Notes: generated by a model from the letters alone, not told the origin. Shown: positions 36,053 through 47,231, counted from the first letter of the stretch. The stretch: 64,000 bases of DNA from Erinaceus europaeus (GCF_950295315.1 NC_080164.1:10363665-10427664), one strand, 5' to 3'. Numbers and translations are program-made.

Positions 36053-36329
36053 GGGAGTCGGGCTGTAGAGCAGCGGGTTAAGCGCAGGTGGCGCAAAGCA
36101 CAAGGACCAGCATAAGGATCCCGGTTCGAACCCCGGCTCCCCACCTGCAGGGGAGTCGCTTCACAGGCGGTGAAGCAGGTCTGCAGGTGTCTATCTTTCT
36201 CTCCTCCTCTCTGTCTTCCCCTCCTCTCTCTATTTCTCTCTGTCCTATCCAACAACGATGACAACAACAATAATAACTACAACAATAAAACAATAAGGGC
36301 AACAAAAGGGAATAAATAAATAAATATAT
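36053..36329 (+). mobile_element. SINE-A with 18-bp target-site duplication
   Basis: Flanked by perfect copies of aaaagaatatttattatt at 36035-36052 and 36330-36347. It landed in the (ATT)n tail of the older minus-strand chimera to its right. Confidence 0.97.
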
Positions 36330-36347
36330 AAAAGAATATTTATTATT

Positions 36348-36664
36348 ATTATTATTATTAGATAGGATAGGGGGAATTTGAGAGGGAAGGGAGGAGAGGG
36401 AGAGAAACAGAGAGACACCTGCAGTCCTGCCTCACTTCAGGTGAAGCTTCCCCCCCCCACAGGTGGGGCCTGGGGGTTTGAACCTGGATCCTTGCACATG
36501 GCAATGTGTCTGTTCAACCTGGTGGCCCCCCACTCCTGGGAGGTCACCATATGGACGCTCGGTCGGCACAGCGCACTGCAGCCCGGAACTCCTGGGCTCA
36601 AGCGACCCTCCAGCCTCAGCCTCCCACGTAGCGGGGACTACACGTGCACGCCACCACGCCCGGC
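36348..36664 (-). mobile_element. 7SL RNA / SINE-B chimeric retroposon
   Basis: Read on the minus strand, 36664-36518 match 7SL RNA from its first base: gccgggcgtggtggcgtgca, then gggaggctgaggctggaggg, tcgcttgagcccaggagttc and atatggtgacctcccaggag. That last block belongs to the S domain and is absent from Alu and B1. About 19 bases (7SL ~113-130) are deleted near 36552. At caacctggtg (36515-36524) the sequence passes into a SINE-B lacking its first ~20 bases, which ends in an (ATT)n tail at the left. A diverged direct repeat (36016-36040 and 36666-36686) may be its target-site duplication. Confidence 0.85.
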
Positions 36665-36739
36665 CAAAGTTGCCCTTTTTAAAAGATGCGTAATGATATA
36701 TTCAAGCGTGAGATGGAATATATGTTATTATTTACACTA

Positions 36740-36925
36740 CATTACAGTGCACAAGGACCCAGGTTCAAGCCTCTGTCCCCACCTGTGGGGAGGGGCGTTC
36801 GTGAGTGGTGAAACAGGGCTGCAGTGTCTCTCACTCTCGTTATCTATTTTCCCCTTCCCTCTCAATTTCTCTCTTATTTTTATCCAAAGAAGACAAACAA
36901 GCAAACAGAGACAAATAAACAAAAC
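36740..36925 (+). mobile_element. SINE-B, 5'-truncated
   Basis: Starts in the head (ctacattacagtgcacaagg), ggttcaagcctctgtcccca and a (CAAA)n-like tail. Confidence 0.88.
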
Positions 36926-37260
36926 CAGACTGGGGCTGAGAGGTGGCTGGGGACCCAGCACAGGATGGCAGAGGAGGGCTTAAGCTGGTGGTGGGAGTGG
37001 TGTGCAGGTATCTGTCTCGGGGAGGAAAGACACTGTACCAGTGTCGACAGCTGTCTTGGAAATCATTCTTTTCCTAAGCAAACCTTCTTAAAAAGGAGAC
37101 AAATGAACAAGCAAAAAACACAGGTGGATGGACCCAGTTCTAGAGTTTTGGGTTCAGAAGGCCCAGGTAGAGCCCGATAATTTGCAATTTTAACTATATT
37201 CCAGATGATGCTGATACTGCTTTGAAAACTACTGGGTTGGCTATCTGAATCAGCATCCAC

Positions 37261-37690
37261 TGTTGCCGGGCTAACTTCGTGGGTGGGAGACAGACTCATG
37301 GCTGAGCTGGGAACGCAGTTCAATCTTTATTGATGAGCGGGGATGCAGTGCAATCAGTCTAATCTCTCTTCATTAGAGAATCCTGTCCTTTATATCTCCT
37401 GAGGTGGAAGTGTCAGGTCGGAAGAGGAAGTACGCAGGATAGGGGGTGGGGAGAAGGAAAAAGTGTGAGCTCAGAAGTATCAAGCTTGCATCTAAGCAGT
37501 GGGGATTAAACCAGTGCCCTGTAGGCAGGGCGGGTCTCAGGTAAAGCAGTGATTATGTAAATAGACCACAGTGTTAAGCAATGCAAGCAAACCTAATGTG
37601 ATGATCAAAACAGAAGGGGTCTTACAAGCAGACCAACACACTGTTATCTGTTATAATCTACTCACAACTGCTCCTGGGCTAGGAAGAGGT
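37261..37690 (-). mobile_element. Solo or partial LTR
   Basis: On the minus strand: a TATA-like atataaag (complement 37388-37395), AATAAAG (complement near 37325-37331) about 70 bases before a terminal GGCAACA (37261 begins tgttgcc). This is the U3-R-U5 layout. The far (U3) border is unclear and I found no target-site duplication. Confidence 0.55.
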
Positions 37691-37744
37691 AGGGATTAAA
37701 CAAATATGTTTAAGCTGAAAGTCTAAGACATTTTTAATTTTTTA

Positions 37745-37958
37745 AAAAAAATATCTTTATTTATTTATTGGATAGAGATAGCCAGGAATTGAGGGGGTAG
37801 GGGAACACAGAGAGGGAGAGAGACAGAGACACCTGCAGCACTGCTTTGCCACTCAAAGCTTTCTCCCTGCAAGTGGGAACCGGGGGGCTTGAATCCTGAC
37901 TGCTGCGCATTGTAACATGTGCACACGACCGACCAGGTGCGCCACCAGCCGGCCCCTG
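37745..37958 (-). mobile_element. SINE-B
   Basis: Minus-strand copy ending gaccaggtgcgccaccagcc. A short ccga/gacc duplication occurs in the head (37928-37936). Confidence 0.92.
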
Positions 37959-38094
37959 GAAGTGTAAGACTTTCTCTGGCTAGCAGTCACTTGTTTTCAT
38001 TTGTTCTACCTGCGTCTTTAAACACACCTCACTAACTCCCAATATACTACTGGATCTTTGAGAGAATGGGGCAGGGGTGGTAGTTTCCACATCT

Positions 38095-38095
<1 letters not shown>

Positions 38096-38138
<43 letters not shown>
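38096..38138. repeat. (GT)n microsatellite
   Basis: About 21 GT units. Confidence 0.97.
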
Positions 38139-38140
<2 letters not shown>

Positions 38141-38477
38141 CGCATATACACACATGTTAGTGTGGCTTGATATTTAAATCTGAACGTGTTCAGAAATTCT
38201 CAGATGAAATGCATTAGATAAAGGACTCAGTATTTTTTTTTAAGTACTCAGTATTAACATGCATGAAGAATGTTCTATTATAAAGCCCTGTTTTCACTTT
38301 CTTGCAGCTTTCCCAAAAATGAGCCCTTTGTGGTGAAATTTTCCATGCTTGGTTTCAGCCCAAAGGTGATTTTTTTTTCTTGCAAAGTTTGAGAAAAATA
38401 TATTAAATAGTTTTTGAGTTATGAAAAGATGAAAAAAGCCCACACGATTTTTCCACTTTGAAAGCAATTTCAGGATT

Positions 38478-38479
<2 letters not shown>

Positions 38480-38528
<49 letters not shown>
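38480..38528. repeat. (AT)n microsatellite
   Basis: About 24 AT units; self-complementary and able to extrude as a cruciform. Confidence 0.97.
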
Positions 38529-38532
<4 letters not shown>

Positions 38533-38719
38533 GCAGATAACTAGAAAATGGCTGAAGTTGAAAAGTTGAAACTTTCCATGTATCTGGGTTTCAGTGGGAA
38601 ATTCTGGGTGACTCAGGAGGGGGGGAGATGGAGAGAACAAGCAGGTTAGTATACACCTGCAGACTTGAATGAGTACAGAAATGATAAGGAGAATAGGATC
38701 TCATCAAGCCCAACGCAAC

Positions 38720-39100
38720 AGGGGGCTTATTGTTTGCTGGAATACTACTCTGCAATCAAAAAAGATGATATGTGTCCTTTGGGATAAAATGGATGGGACT
38801 GGAGGTGATTATGCTCTGAGAAATAAGTAGAGAGAAGAAAGACAAGTACCAGGTGGTTTCATTCATATTTGGAATCTAGAGATCTGATTTACACGAACTT
38901 GCCCAAAACAAAAAATATCCGAACAAAACAGATGCAAGCAAACTGTCTGTCAGACTTCTAAGAACTCTGTGGTGACCTTTGGAAGGTGGGAAGGTGGGAA
39001 GGTGGGGATACAGAGCTCTGGTGGTAAGTGTGGTGTGGAACTGTGCATTGTAATCAGACAATCGTGTCATAAACTGTTAATGGCAAATACAATAAAAAAA
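38720..39100 (+). mobile_element. Old L1 3' end
   Basis: tggaatactactctgcaatc, ggataaaatggatgggactg, tcatatttggaatctagaga and an A-rich end. More diverged than the L1 at 28427. Confidence 0.75.
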
Positions 39101-39104
39101 ACAA

Positions 39105-39660
39105 ATGAGCTTACCCTATGACTTGACAATCACACTCCTAGAAATTTATTACACAGACACACACACAGACACACACACACCCTTCAAGATCTCTGCATTC
39201 CTATATTCATAGCAGCATTGTTCGTAATAGGCCAAACATGGCACCAACCCAGACACCCAATGACGGATGAAGTGTTAAGAAAGTTGTAGTGTATATATGC
39301 AGTGTAATACTGCCTTTCTTAAAAATTATGAACTCACTGCCTTTGCTTCATCTTGCAGGAAATCATTTTTAAGTGAAATCGATCAGAAGCAGAAGGACAA
39401 ACATTAGACAATCTCACCTATAGGAACTTAAGCAAAAGAGGAGGGAAAGGCAAATTTGGATTAGACAGCAGGCCAAGCATGTGAGAGGCAAGCAGAGAGA
39501 GACACAACGCACAATGCTGGAAGAAGACTGGGCTGGCTGGTGAGAGTGGTGTTTCGACAACTATGAGGGAAATATGAGAAACTGCAGTCGCGACAGACAA
39601 CGGGCGTGTAACTCATTACCTCCCTAAGAAAACAAACAAAAAGACAAACAGAAAGAAACT
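39105..39660 (+). mobile_element. Second old L1 3' end
   Basis: tatgacttgacaatcacact, tagcagcattgttcgtaata and caacccagacacccaatgac follow ORF2-end order again. With the preceding copy this makes a tandem pair of L1 3' parts. An (AC)n patch lies inside (39152-39182). Confidence 0.75.
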
Positions 39661-40524
39661 GGCTCTGGCCAATGTTCTTATTCCTCTTTTTGACTTCCAG
39701 CATCTCTTCCTGTGTCAACTACTGAATGGTGTCCTCTGCGCAGGTCACATTCTCTTCCATTTACAGGACAGCAATGTTCCCTTGACCAGCTTCTTCCTTG
39801 ACCTAGCATTTTGTCTCCTTCCTTCACTGCGTCAACTCCTGGATCACTGTTCATCATCCAACATTCTGCCACTTCCTTCCATTATCTCACTAAAAATGTC
39901 CGCTTGGAGCTCATCAGCGGCCACCCTATTACTGACAGCAGAAATCTTCGGTTTTTGTTCTTGGCAACCTATTTATAACTTTGCTTTTCCCAGTTTTCCA
40001 AACTTAATTTTTAATTTCTCAGTTATCCACCGATGCATAATATACCCTGTAGTTTGAAACGACAATGATTTTGTTTTTTTTCTGAGTCTGTGGACCGGGG
40101 ATTCACAGGGTTCTGCTAGACGTGGGGTTGACTGCTGTCACTCTCTCTGTTGAATTCAGAAGTAGGCACTCCTACATGATGGTTTTACTCAGGACTAGCA
40201 TTCCCATGGCTCTCTGTGGTCAGCCTGGGCTCTCTCATAGCCTGGTGATCTCAGGATAACCGGCTTTGGCTCTTGGTCTTCAAAAGGGAAGACAGAGTAC
40301 GCTTGGGTGCAGACCAAGAGTCAAGGATAAATCCTGGCAAAGCACTTTTTCCTCCTCCCCCCACCCCATTCCCAACAATAAAATGAAAGATGTGCCTGGG
40401 ATGTCTCTAGAGCTCAATTCAGTTCTAGGAGCCTATTAGCCCAAAACAGTGCTTATTATTATAAGTCATGACCGCTACTATGGACTATTTAACATTCCAG
40501 TTGCCTATTTTATTTTTTAAAAAT

Positions 40525-40735
40525 GTTTTAAAAATAATTCTTTCTCTTTTATTTGATAGGACGGAGAGAAATTTAGAGGGAAGGGGGAATAGACAGGGAG
40601 AGAGACAGAGACACATAGCACTGCTTCACCGCTCATGAAGCTTTCCCCTGCAGGTGGGGGTTGGGGACTTGAACCCAGATCCCTGTGCACTGTAATGTGT
40701 GCAACTGACCAGGTGTATTATCACTCAGCACCCCC
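40525..40735 (-). mobile_element. SINE-B
   Basis: Minus-strand copy: ttatttgataggacggagag to accaggtgtattatcactca. Confidence 0.9.
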
Positions 40736-40899
40736 CATTACCCATTTTCTTAAGCTTCTTTTAAAATTCTTGATTCTAAATAGTACTGTCAGGCATATAA
40801 AAATATCTATAATTCTGTGCACTAAACTTGCTTGAAGAAGCAAGTCCTATATATATATATATATATATCACAATCACACTTTTCAGTATATTAAAGTGA

Positions 40900-41025
40900 C
40901 AGTCAGGAACATAGCTCAGCTGGCAGAGCACAGGACTTGCACAACCTGAGGTCCCCTGGCTCCACCTCTGCTCTGGACTCACTCTCTTTCCTATAAACAG
41001 CTACGAAAATAAATCTTAAAAAAAA
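40900..41025 (+). mobile_element. SINE-E
   Basis: tRNA-like head: tagctcagctggcagagcac (A-box) at 40912-40931, acttgcacaacctgaggtcc, then a CT stretch and A-rich tail with aataaatctt. Confidence 0.7.
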
Positions 41026-41659
41026 ACACAAAATCACATTAAATATGTAAGTCACATGTCTAAAATATGCACTAAGTCTCTTCACATGAGTTTAAGACCA
41101 AAGTTGTATATAATTAGCCACAAAAAAATATTATAAAGAACTGGACCCAAATAAAAAGGAAGTAAAAGCAGCTACTAACTGCACATGTCCTCACAATCTT
41201 GTGGGAGTTGAACATTCCAGTCAAAATAACAGAAGAGAGATGGGGACACAAGTTTCTTATTATCACACTTCATATGTTGTCAAACCTAACAGCTAGCTTA
41301 TTCTTGGCAAAATGATTAGGGATTGCAACACTCTGGCTTATACAAACTTACTTGATTGTCAAGTGCATCTTAAATGGAGCGTGTCATGCTGACTTCAGGC
41401 ATGCAGGCACTGCTGTCTGAGAGCTGCCCAGAGACACTGAAATTTCAACACTTGAGCAGGGATCATGCCGACAATATTAGCTGGACCAGGTGTTTAAAGA
41501 GGGCTGGGGGCTGAGGGCTGGGGGCTGGGGGCTGGACTACAACAACGCAGTTAATTGAAATCAGATTAAAGTCTGTGGATAATAGGGATATCTCACAGAT
41601 GTCTATCCTCCTCCCTGGGTGACCTTATGTATGCGCTATTTGCTAGGTTAGAACCTTAA

Positions 41660-41712
41660 AACACACACACACACACAGACACACACAGACACACACACAC
41701 ACACACACACAC
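41660..41712. repeat. (AC)n microsatellite, interrupted by G
   Basis: AC units with two ACAG interruptions. Confidence 0.95.
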
Positions 41713-41883
41713 GGTTCTCCACATTTCTCTGCAAATTCTACAGTCACCATCTGAACTGTGTCACTGTCAACAGGTGAGGTTAATCTTATATTTCATCTTT
41801 GTGTCCCTCCCTCCCTCCCCCAACTGCTCCTACAAGGATAGGAACAGCTGAATGTAGAGTAATAATTAGAAAGTTATGAAGCA

Positions 41884-42110
41884 GGGGCCAGGTGGTGGTG
41901 TACCTGGTTAAGCGCTCACATTACAGTGCACAAGGACCCAGGTTCAAGCCCCTGGTCCCCACCTGCAGGGGGAAAGCTTCACAAGTGGTGAAGCAGGGCT
42001 GCAGGTGTCTCTCTGTCTCTCTATCTCCCCCTCCCCTCTCAATTTCCCTGTCTCTATCCAATAATAAATAAAATAAAAAGATTTTAAAAATTAAAAAAAT
42101 GTTAAAAAAA
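41884..42110 (+). mobile_element. SINE-B
   Basis: Plus-strand copy: ggggccaggtggtggtgtac, ggttcaagcccctggtcccc, tail aataataaataaaataaaaa. Confidence 0.94.
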
Positions 42111-42647
42111 GAAAGTTATGGAGCTGAAGAAGTCATTTGAAGTGCAATTAACCTCAAGAAATCATGCTCCCAAAGTGAGAGAAGGGTTCAAGATGGCCGC
42201 GAACACCTGTTTCCCATACACACTAGAGACGACAGAACTTCACATGCAAAGTGGACAACGTGCAGCAAACGAAACCCAGAAAGGACAGATCCGTCTTAGT
42301 AAACCTTGAAGGACTTCAAAAACCAAATGAAGAGACTCATCCCCTGTTTAGAGAACAGAGATGCTTTACCACACAGAGCAGGAATAGTTAAAGCCACAGC
42401 ACAAGGCTATTTCATGAATGAGCCCCTCCCCATCCTGAGAGTGGTCGTTCCCCACTCCCCCCATGGATCAGCCTGTGTCCTCCCGCAGACCTCGAGTTCT
42501 CTTGGTGTATTAGCCACTGAGAGGCCTTTCTCTCACACTGTGGGAAGACTGTCTTATCCACAGAGATTCCTTCACAGCACAGGGTCTGACACATGTATTG
42601 AATAAGAAATAAATTCTGCTATGAAGTGCACCCAGCCAGTGACTTGT

Positions 42648-43008
42648 TTTGGTCTTTTTTTTTTTTTGTCTCCAAGGTTATTGCTGGGGCTTGGTGCCCG
42701 CACTACGAATCCACCGCTCCTGGAGGCCACTTTTCCCATTTTGTTGCCCTTGTTGTTACCCTTGTTGCTGTCTTCATTATTGTAGTCATTGCTGTTGTTG
42801 TTGGATAGGACAGAGAGAAATCGAGGGAGGAGGGGAGACAGAGAAGGGGAGAGACAGACAGACACCCGCAGACCTGATTCACCACCCGTGAAATGACCCT
42901 GCCCCAGCAGGTAGGGAGCCAGGGGCTTGAACTGGGACCCTAAGGCCAGTCCTTGCGCTTCATGCCACGTGTGCTTAACCACTACACTACTGCCTGATCC
43001 CCCAGCCA
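42648..43008 (-). mobile_element. SINE-A, long form
   Basis: T-run, tctccaaggttattgctggg, the 3' block at 42700-42730, body at 42870-42920 and head complement tactgcctgatcccc. Confidence 0.92.
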
Positions 43009-43494
43009 GTGAGTTCTTTAACACGACACATGTTAGTGGAAGTATAAAGTTTTGTTTTGAAGTCTCCTGAAATTTCTAACTTTCCTGGACACTTTAAATA
43101 GGTGTTTGGGTCTTGGTATCCTGTGCAAAGTAAAATCTAGTAAGTATTTGTGGATGTACAAATGAATGAATATCTCAAAGAAGACGCCAAAGCCATAAAC
43201 AAGTTTATGATCCAGACTTTTGATCACTAAGATTTAGTGTTCTAAAAGGACAGCTGTCTACCGCCAGTAATAACGATGATAATAAGTAGTCTTCATTAGA
43301 AAGGAGGCCTGAACATGTGCAAAATACTTTCCCAATAAAGACATATTCCTGTCAAGCTCTTAGCTTATTGTTGTCTTTAAGCGTTGCTTTATAAAAGACA
43401 GCAAGTTACGTGCAATTTAAGACCAGACAATCTTAGATTAAAAGGCACTCACCTAAAAAAGCCCTACCTACCTCAGCAGTATTATTATTTCCAT

Positions 43495-44065
43495 TTTTAT
43501 TATCTTTATTTATTGGAGAGACACAGCCAGAAATTGAGAGGGGAGAGGTAAGAGAGGGAGAAAGACAGAGAGACACCTGCAGGGAGAAAGACAGAGAGAC
43601 ACCTGCAGGGAGAAAGACAGAGAGACGCCTGCAGGAAGAAAGACAGAGAGACACCTGCAGGGAGAAAGACAGAGAGACGCCTGCAGGGAGAAAGACAGAG
43701 AGACGCCTGCAGGGAGAAAGACAGAGAGACGCCTGCAGGGAGAAAGACAGACAGACGCCTGCAGGGAGAAAGACAGAGAGACGCCTGCAGGGAGAAAGAC
43801 AGACAGACGCCTGCAGGGAGAAAGACAGACAGACGCCTGCAGGGAGAAAGACAGAGAGACGCCTGCAGGGAGAAAGACAGACAGACGCCTGCAGGGAGAA
43901 AGACAGAGAGACGCCTGCAGGGAGAAAGACAGACAGACGCCTGCAGGGAGAAAGACAGACAGACAGACACCTGCAGACCAGCTTCACCACTCGGGGCTTT
44001 AACCTGAGTCCTTGCGCATTGGGACTTGTGCATTCAACCAGGTGCGCCACCACACGGCCCCTCAG
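43495..44065 (-). mobile_element. SINE-B containing a 26-bp minisatellite
   Basis: Starts with the SINE-B tail complement (ttatctttatttattggaga), is interrupted by the tandem array 43550-43975, and ends with gggctttaacctgagtcctt and the head complement aaccaggtgcgccaccacac. Confidence 0.92.
43550..43975. repeat. 26-bp tandem repeat (minisatellite), ~16 copies
   Basis: Unit: cagggagaaagacagagaga followed by cgcctg, with 16 CTGCAG sites at 26-base spacing. Variants are gac(a/g)cc and aga(g/c)agac, giving a mixed higher-order pattern. It is open in several minus-strand frames, which gives spurious 175- and 206-residue LCLSPCRR-type peptides. Confidence 0.97.
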
Positions 44066-44285
44066 AATTATTATTATTATGATGATTTTTATACGTTTAC
44101 ATCATGGAAACGTCATGAACAAACAGTCGCAGAGATCTACAGTAAACTGAAGATAAGGATCAAGGCAGCCATCAGCTGTCAGTCTCCCTATTCTATGAGA
44201 AGAGACAGAGGCGCAAAGGGAGGCTGAGGATGGTTCGTCAAAGAGTAGCCGAAGCACCTCCAGCCACCTGGAGAGTCGTACTTAC

Positions 44286-44455
44286 AGGGAGCTCAGGCGC
44301 CTGCTTCAAAACCTGAAGTGAAAAGTAGGAGCCCACTGAATGGCCAATGAGCACGAGCTTCATCTCTCTGGGCACATGGGTCCTCAGGAAGGCGACCTTG
44401 TGCTCCACTTGACCCCTGAGTCCATAGACGTCCTTGACGTTTCCAGCATGTGCAT
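44286..44455 (-). CDS. LDAH: LDAH coding exon with catalytic-serine motif
   Basis: This 170-bp exon reads on the minus strand from AT|GCA|CAT to CTC|CCT. Its acceptor is a pyrimidine-rich ccttttag at 44456-44463 and its donor is GTAAGT at 44280-44285. It starts in phase 1 (the preceding exon supplies the first base of an Asp codon) and ends in phase 0, giving 56 full codons. The peptide contains VKDVYGLRGQVEHK, AFLRTHVP and LVLIGHSVGSYFSLQ. GHSVG is the GxSxG nucleophile elbow of the alpha/beta hydrolases, and its Ser is the LDAH nucleophile. Human LDAH has nearly the same sequence with GHSIG. There are no stops, and changes are mostly conservative (I/V, K/R), so the exon looks functional. 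The open frame reads past the donor for a few codons into intron. Confidence 0.95.
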
Positions 44456-44544
44456 CTAAAAGGAAAAGCATCAATATGTCTCCACTGAGTAACTCAAAGC
44501 AGCTAGCTTCATCGGGGAAGATGGCTTAAATATAAACATAAGAT

Positions 44545-44775
44545 GAGGCCGGGTGGTGACGCACCTGGTGAAGCACTCACATTATAGTACGCAAGGGCCC
44601 AGGTTTGCACCCCTGGTCCCCACCTTCAGGGGGAAAGCTCTGTGAGTGGTGGAGCAGTGCTGCAGGTGTCTCTCTGTCTCTCTCTCTCTCCCTCCCTCCA
44701 CCCCCTTCTCTCTTGATTTCTGGCTGTCTCTCATTAATCAAGAAATACAGGTAATAAAAAATTTTAAAGAAACTA
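44545..44775 (+). mobile_element. SINE-B
   Basis: Plus-strand copy close to the LDAH exon (90 bases upstream of its acceptor side): ggccgggtggtgacgcacct and tttctggctgtctctcatta. Confidence 0.93.
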
Positions 44776-44777
44776 CA

Positions 44778-45000
44778 GTAGTAATGGTAGCTGCCATTTA
44801 TCTGAAGCCTGCCATGTGCTAGGTAGGCACAACGTTAGCCACTTTATTTAAAGTAGGTTAACCAATCTCTACAACACTCCTGGGTTATTATTTTTTACTT
44901 TATAGATAGAAAATATCACATTCACAGACTTTAAATGGCAGCGGTGAGATTCCGAGCTAGTTCTCTGTCCTTAAAGTCCATGAACTTGGTGGCTCTCAGA
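44778..45000 (-). mobile_element. MIR relic
   Basis: tgccatgtgctaggtaggca, gttaaccaatctctacaacactcc, ttactttatagatagaaa and agattccgagctag follow MIR order from the 5'-right half. The strand is uncertain. Confidence 0.6.
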
Positions 45001-45279
45001 CCCCACCCAACATGTCTAAACTCCCAGGGAATGTTGGTGGTGCAGTTCCAGTGGCCACGCACTGAGGATCACTGGTTAGACTCAGTGCACTATTAAGACA
45101 CAAGGATGAAAACAGACATTTTTTGTCGGAAATTCACAAAACTCACTAAGACAACCTGTTGGTTTAAAGACCTCAGACGTGGGCTGTTACTTTGACCCAG
45201 TGCAGTCTAACCAGAAACATCTTTTCAAAGGATGACTTGTCCTCAAGATTCCCCAAGAGCCAATCTGAAAAGTTCTGGA

Positions 45280-45490
45280 TTAGACAGGTGGCTCAGTGGA
45301 GAGTGCACGCCTTGCCTGCGTGGAGCACAGGGTCTGAGCCCCGGCACCACATGCGAGTGGCAGAGCGGGACCGGCTGTTCTCTCTCCCCAGTGAGTCCTG
45401 CCGCAAGATGGAGGAGAAGCGGCTGAGTCGGGGGGAGCGTGCTCTGCGGACACCTTTCACAGGCAGACGAGAGAAACTGTAGCCGTGTGT
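45280..45490 (+). mobile_element. SINE-E-like element
   Basis: acaggtggctcagtggagag (A-box-like), gggtctgagccccggcacca (B-box-like), then a long diverged body. Confidence 0.5.
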
Positions 45491-45636
45491 CAACAAATAC
45501 ACTGTAAACCATCACACCACCGCTTCCAGTAAGGGGATAAAGGAAAAAAATAGAAAAGTGGATCTAGTTAATCTTCCAGAAAAATGAGTAAGTCTTCCTA
45601 GGTGCTTACCCAGTATTCATTTATTTATTTATTTAT

Positions 45637-45850
45637 TTTGCCTCCAGGATCAGCTGGGGTTTGGAGGTGGCACTATGAATCTTATCCACTGCCCCTGGAG
45701 GCCCATCTCCCCCCCCCCCCATTTTATTTGATAGGGCAGAAAGAAATTGAGAGGGATGGGGCAGATAAAGAAAGCTAGACACCTGCAGACCTGCCTCACC
45801 ACCCATGAAGTGTCCCCCCTGCAGGTGGGGAGCAGGGGCTCCAACCCCAT
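45637..45850 (-). mobile_element. SINE-A, long form, truncated
   Basis: gcctccaggatcagctgggg, a C-run (45710-45720), and the body to gtggggagcaggggctccaa. The tRNA head is missing. Confidence 0.85.
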
Positions 45851-47230
45851 TAGATTACTGTGTTTCTTGCTGCCATGACTCTCACATGGTGGCACTGGTG
45901 CCAACACTGCGGATTTATTCCAAAGGCACCGTAAGCTTAACATGAAGGCTGCTCTCCGGGCTGATGTGCTTCCTGCTCTTCTTTTAGGCCTCAGATCCTC
46001 CTTAGCCTGGCTAATTTGTCATCACCCTTTCAATGCTCACCAAGCGCTTATAAGGGAAGGAGAAAGGGTCACCCGTCAGTTTTCATAATCGACATGTCTA
46101 TCTCAAGACACTACTCCTGCTCCATGCTTAAATCTTCCTCATCTCTGTTTACCCAGGTCTGGCACTGGCGGTGAATTTTTGTTGTTGTTGTTGTTTTGTT
46201 TACATTGATCCATAAGGCTTACTTCTCCAATTCTGTGGCGCTACTAATCAGCCAGATGAGACATGCTCTGTCCTAGACCTCCCTACAATTCCTGCTTCAT
46301 TGAACAATTCTAGAGTTGGGGGAGGGCGAGAATTTGGGAATCAGCCTATGGTAGGATGCTTGATGACTCCAAGTCCAAGAGGTCACGTCTGAATAGCTTA
46401 CTCTCCACTGCTCTCAGCATGATTCATCTCTCCAAACCAAAGTGATCAAACTGTTCTCTGACACCTAGAAGCAGACATTTAGAACATCTGCAACTCAAGT
46501 TCTTTCTTTTTCAAAAGCATCTAATACACCTGGAAGTGTCAAGATCATGGGTATTGCAGATAAGTCAGCATTTTAAAGCTTGGTAGAAAACTCATTGTCT
46601 GACTCAGGCAAATGCCTGCACGTGGGTTTCCGTGTCCTCACAAGTCAAGCAGACATAACACTTGCAGTACACTGTATAGCATCTTGTATCAACTGTCTGA
46701 TCTATGACATGAAAGTTACAACTGCTGTAGCTTTAATTCTTGCCATTAAGGCCTCCCACAAATACATTCCAACAACACTTGTATAGTTAGACCAAAGGAA
46801 AAAAAAAACCCAGCTAAATGCAAACCACATTTTAAAATTTCACTAGCACCAGAAAAAAGGGTACTAAAACACAATATTTCAGATGAACTTCAATGAAGAT
46901 TATAATTCAAATGAATGTTTAACAGGTAAAACTGATTTTACCTCCGGGAACTACTCAGCAGATTTCCATGATAAATAGTTGTGTTAGAATTTGCTGCAGT
47001 AATATGTCTAATGGGAAATTATTCTCTATAAATAAAATAGTTGGTGATAAAAGCTAAAAAGGTGCTACCAGAACATTACTTTTGTAGCAAAAAAATTAAA
47101 CCTTAAAAGATGATATACTTGACTATGTATTTTGATTCCTATTTTATTATTTTAATATACTTTGAAAATGGTAAGGAAGTTTTCCCCCACAAAGTGAAGA
47201 AAAACTTCTATTAATTGTATCAAAATTGGG
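45851..47230. other. No recognised element
   Basis: About 1.4 kb upstream of the known LDAH exons. I looked for a minus-strand exon with an LDAH N-terminal motif and found none. A (GTT)n patch is at 46181-46196. Confidence 0.4.
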
Positions 47231-47231
47231 T

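Larger units (their letters stand above)
1..44455 (-). other. LDAH: LDAH gene, partial (middle coding exons and their introns)
   Basis: Three minus-strand exons in the right order, with compatible phases and GT..AG borders, encode a continuous 161-codon stretch matching the middle of mammalian LDAH, an alpha/beta-hydrolase-fold protein of lipid droplets linked to cholesterol ester and neutral lipid turnover. The exons are 44286-44455, 9752-9986 and 1558-1640; introns are about 34.3 and 8.1 kb. The family continues after the third exon with the segment holding the catalytic Asp and His; it is not seen at 1-1557 and should lie left of the window. The N-terminal exons, with the PGNPG-type oxyanion segment, were not found between 44456 and 64000. 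All other sequence in this span is intronic. No promoter or terminator is visible. Confidence 0.93.

Noticed and set aside
36518..36664. Primate Alu contamination
   Set aside because: The block atatggtgacctcc and the following S-domain part are absent from Alu, and the sequence is fused to a hedgehog-type SINE with its tail.
36378..36983. 201-residue plus-strand frame
   Set aside because: It crosses the antisense 7SL/SINE-B chimera and a SINE-B; peptide similarity would be to translated Alu-like sequence only.
40912..40990. A functional tRNA gene
   Set aside because: A-box-like start, but no cloverleaf acceptor pairing visible and followed by CT-rich and A-rich SINE body.
43433..44053. Open frame of 206 residues on the minus strand
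   Set aside because: It is the translation of the 26-bp minisatellite in a SINE-B; the unit length is not a multiple of 3, so three frames cycle, giving length without coding meaning.
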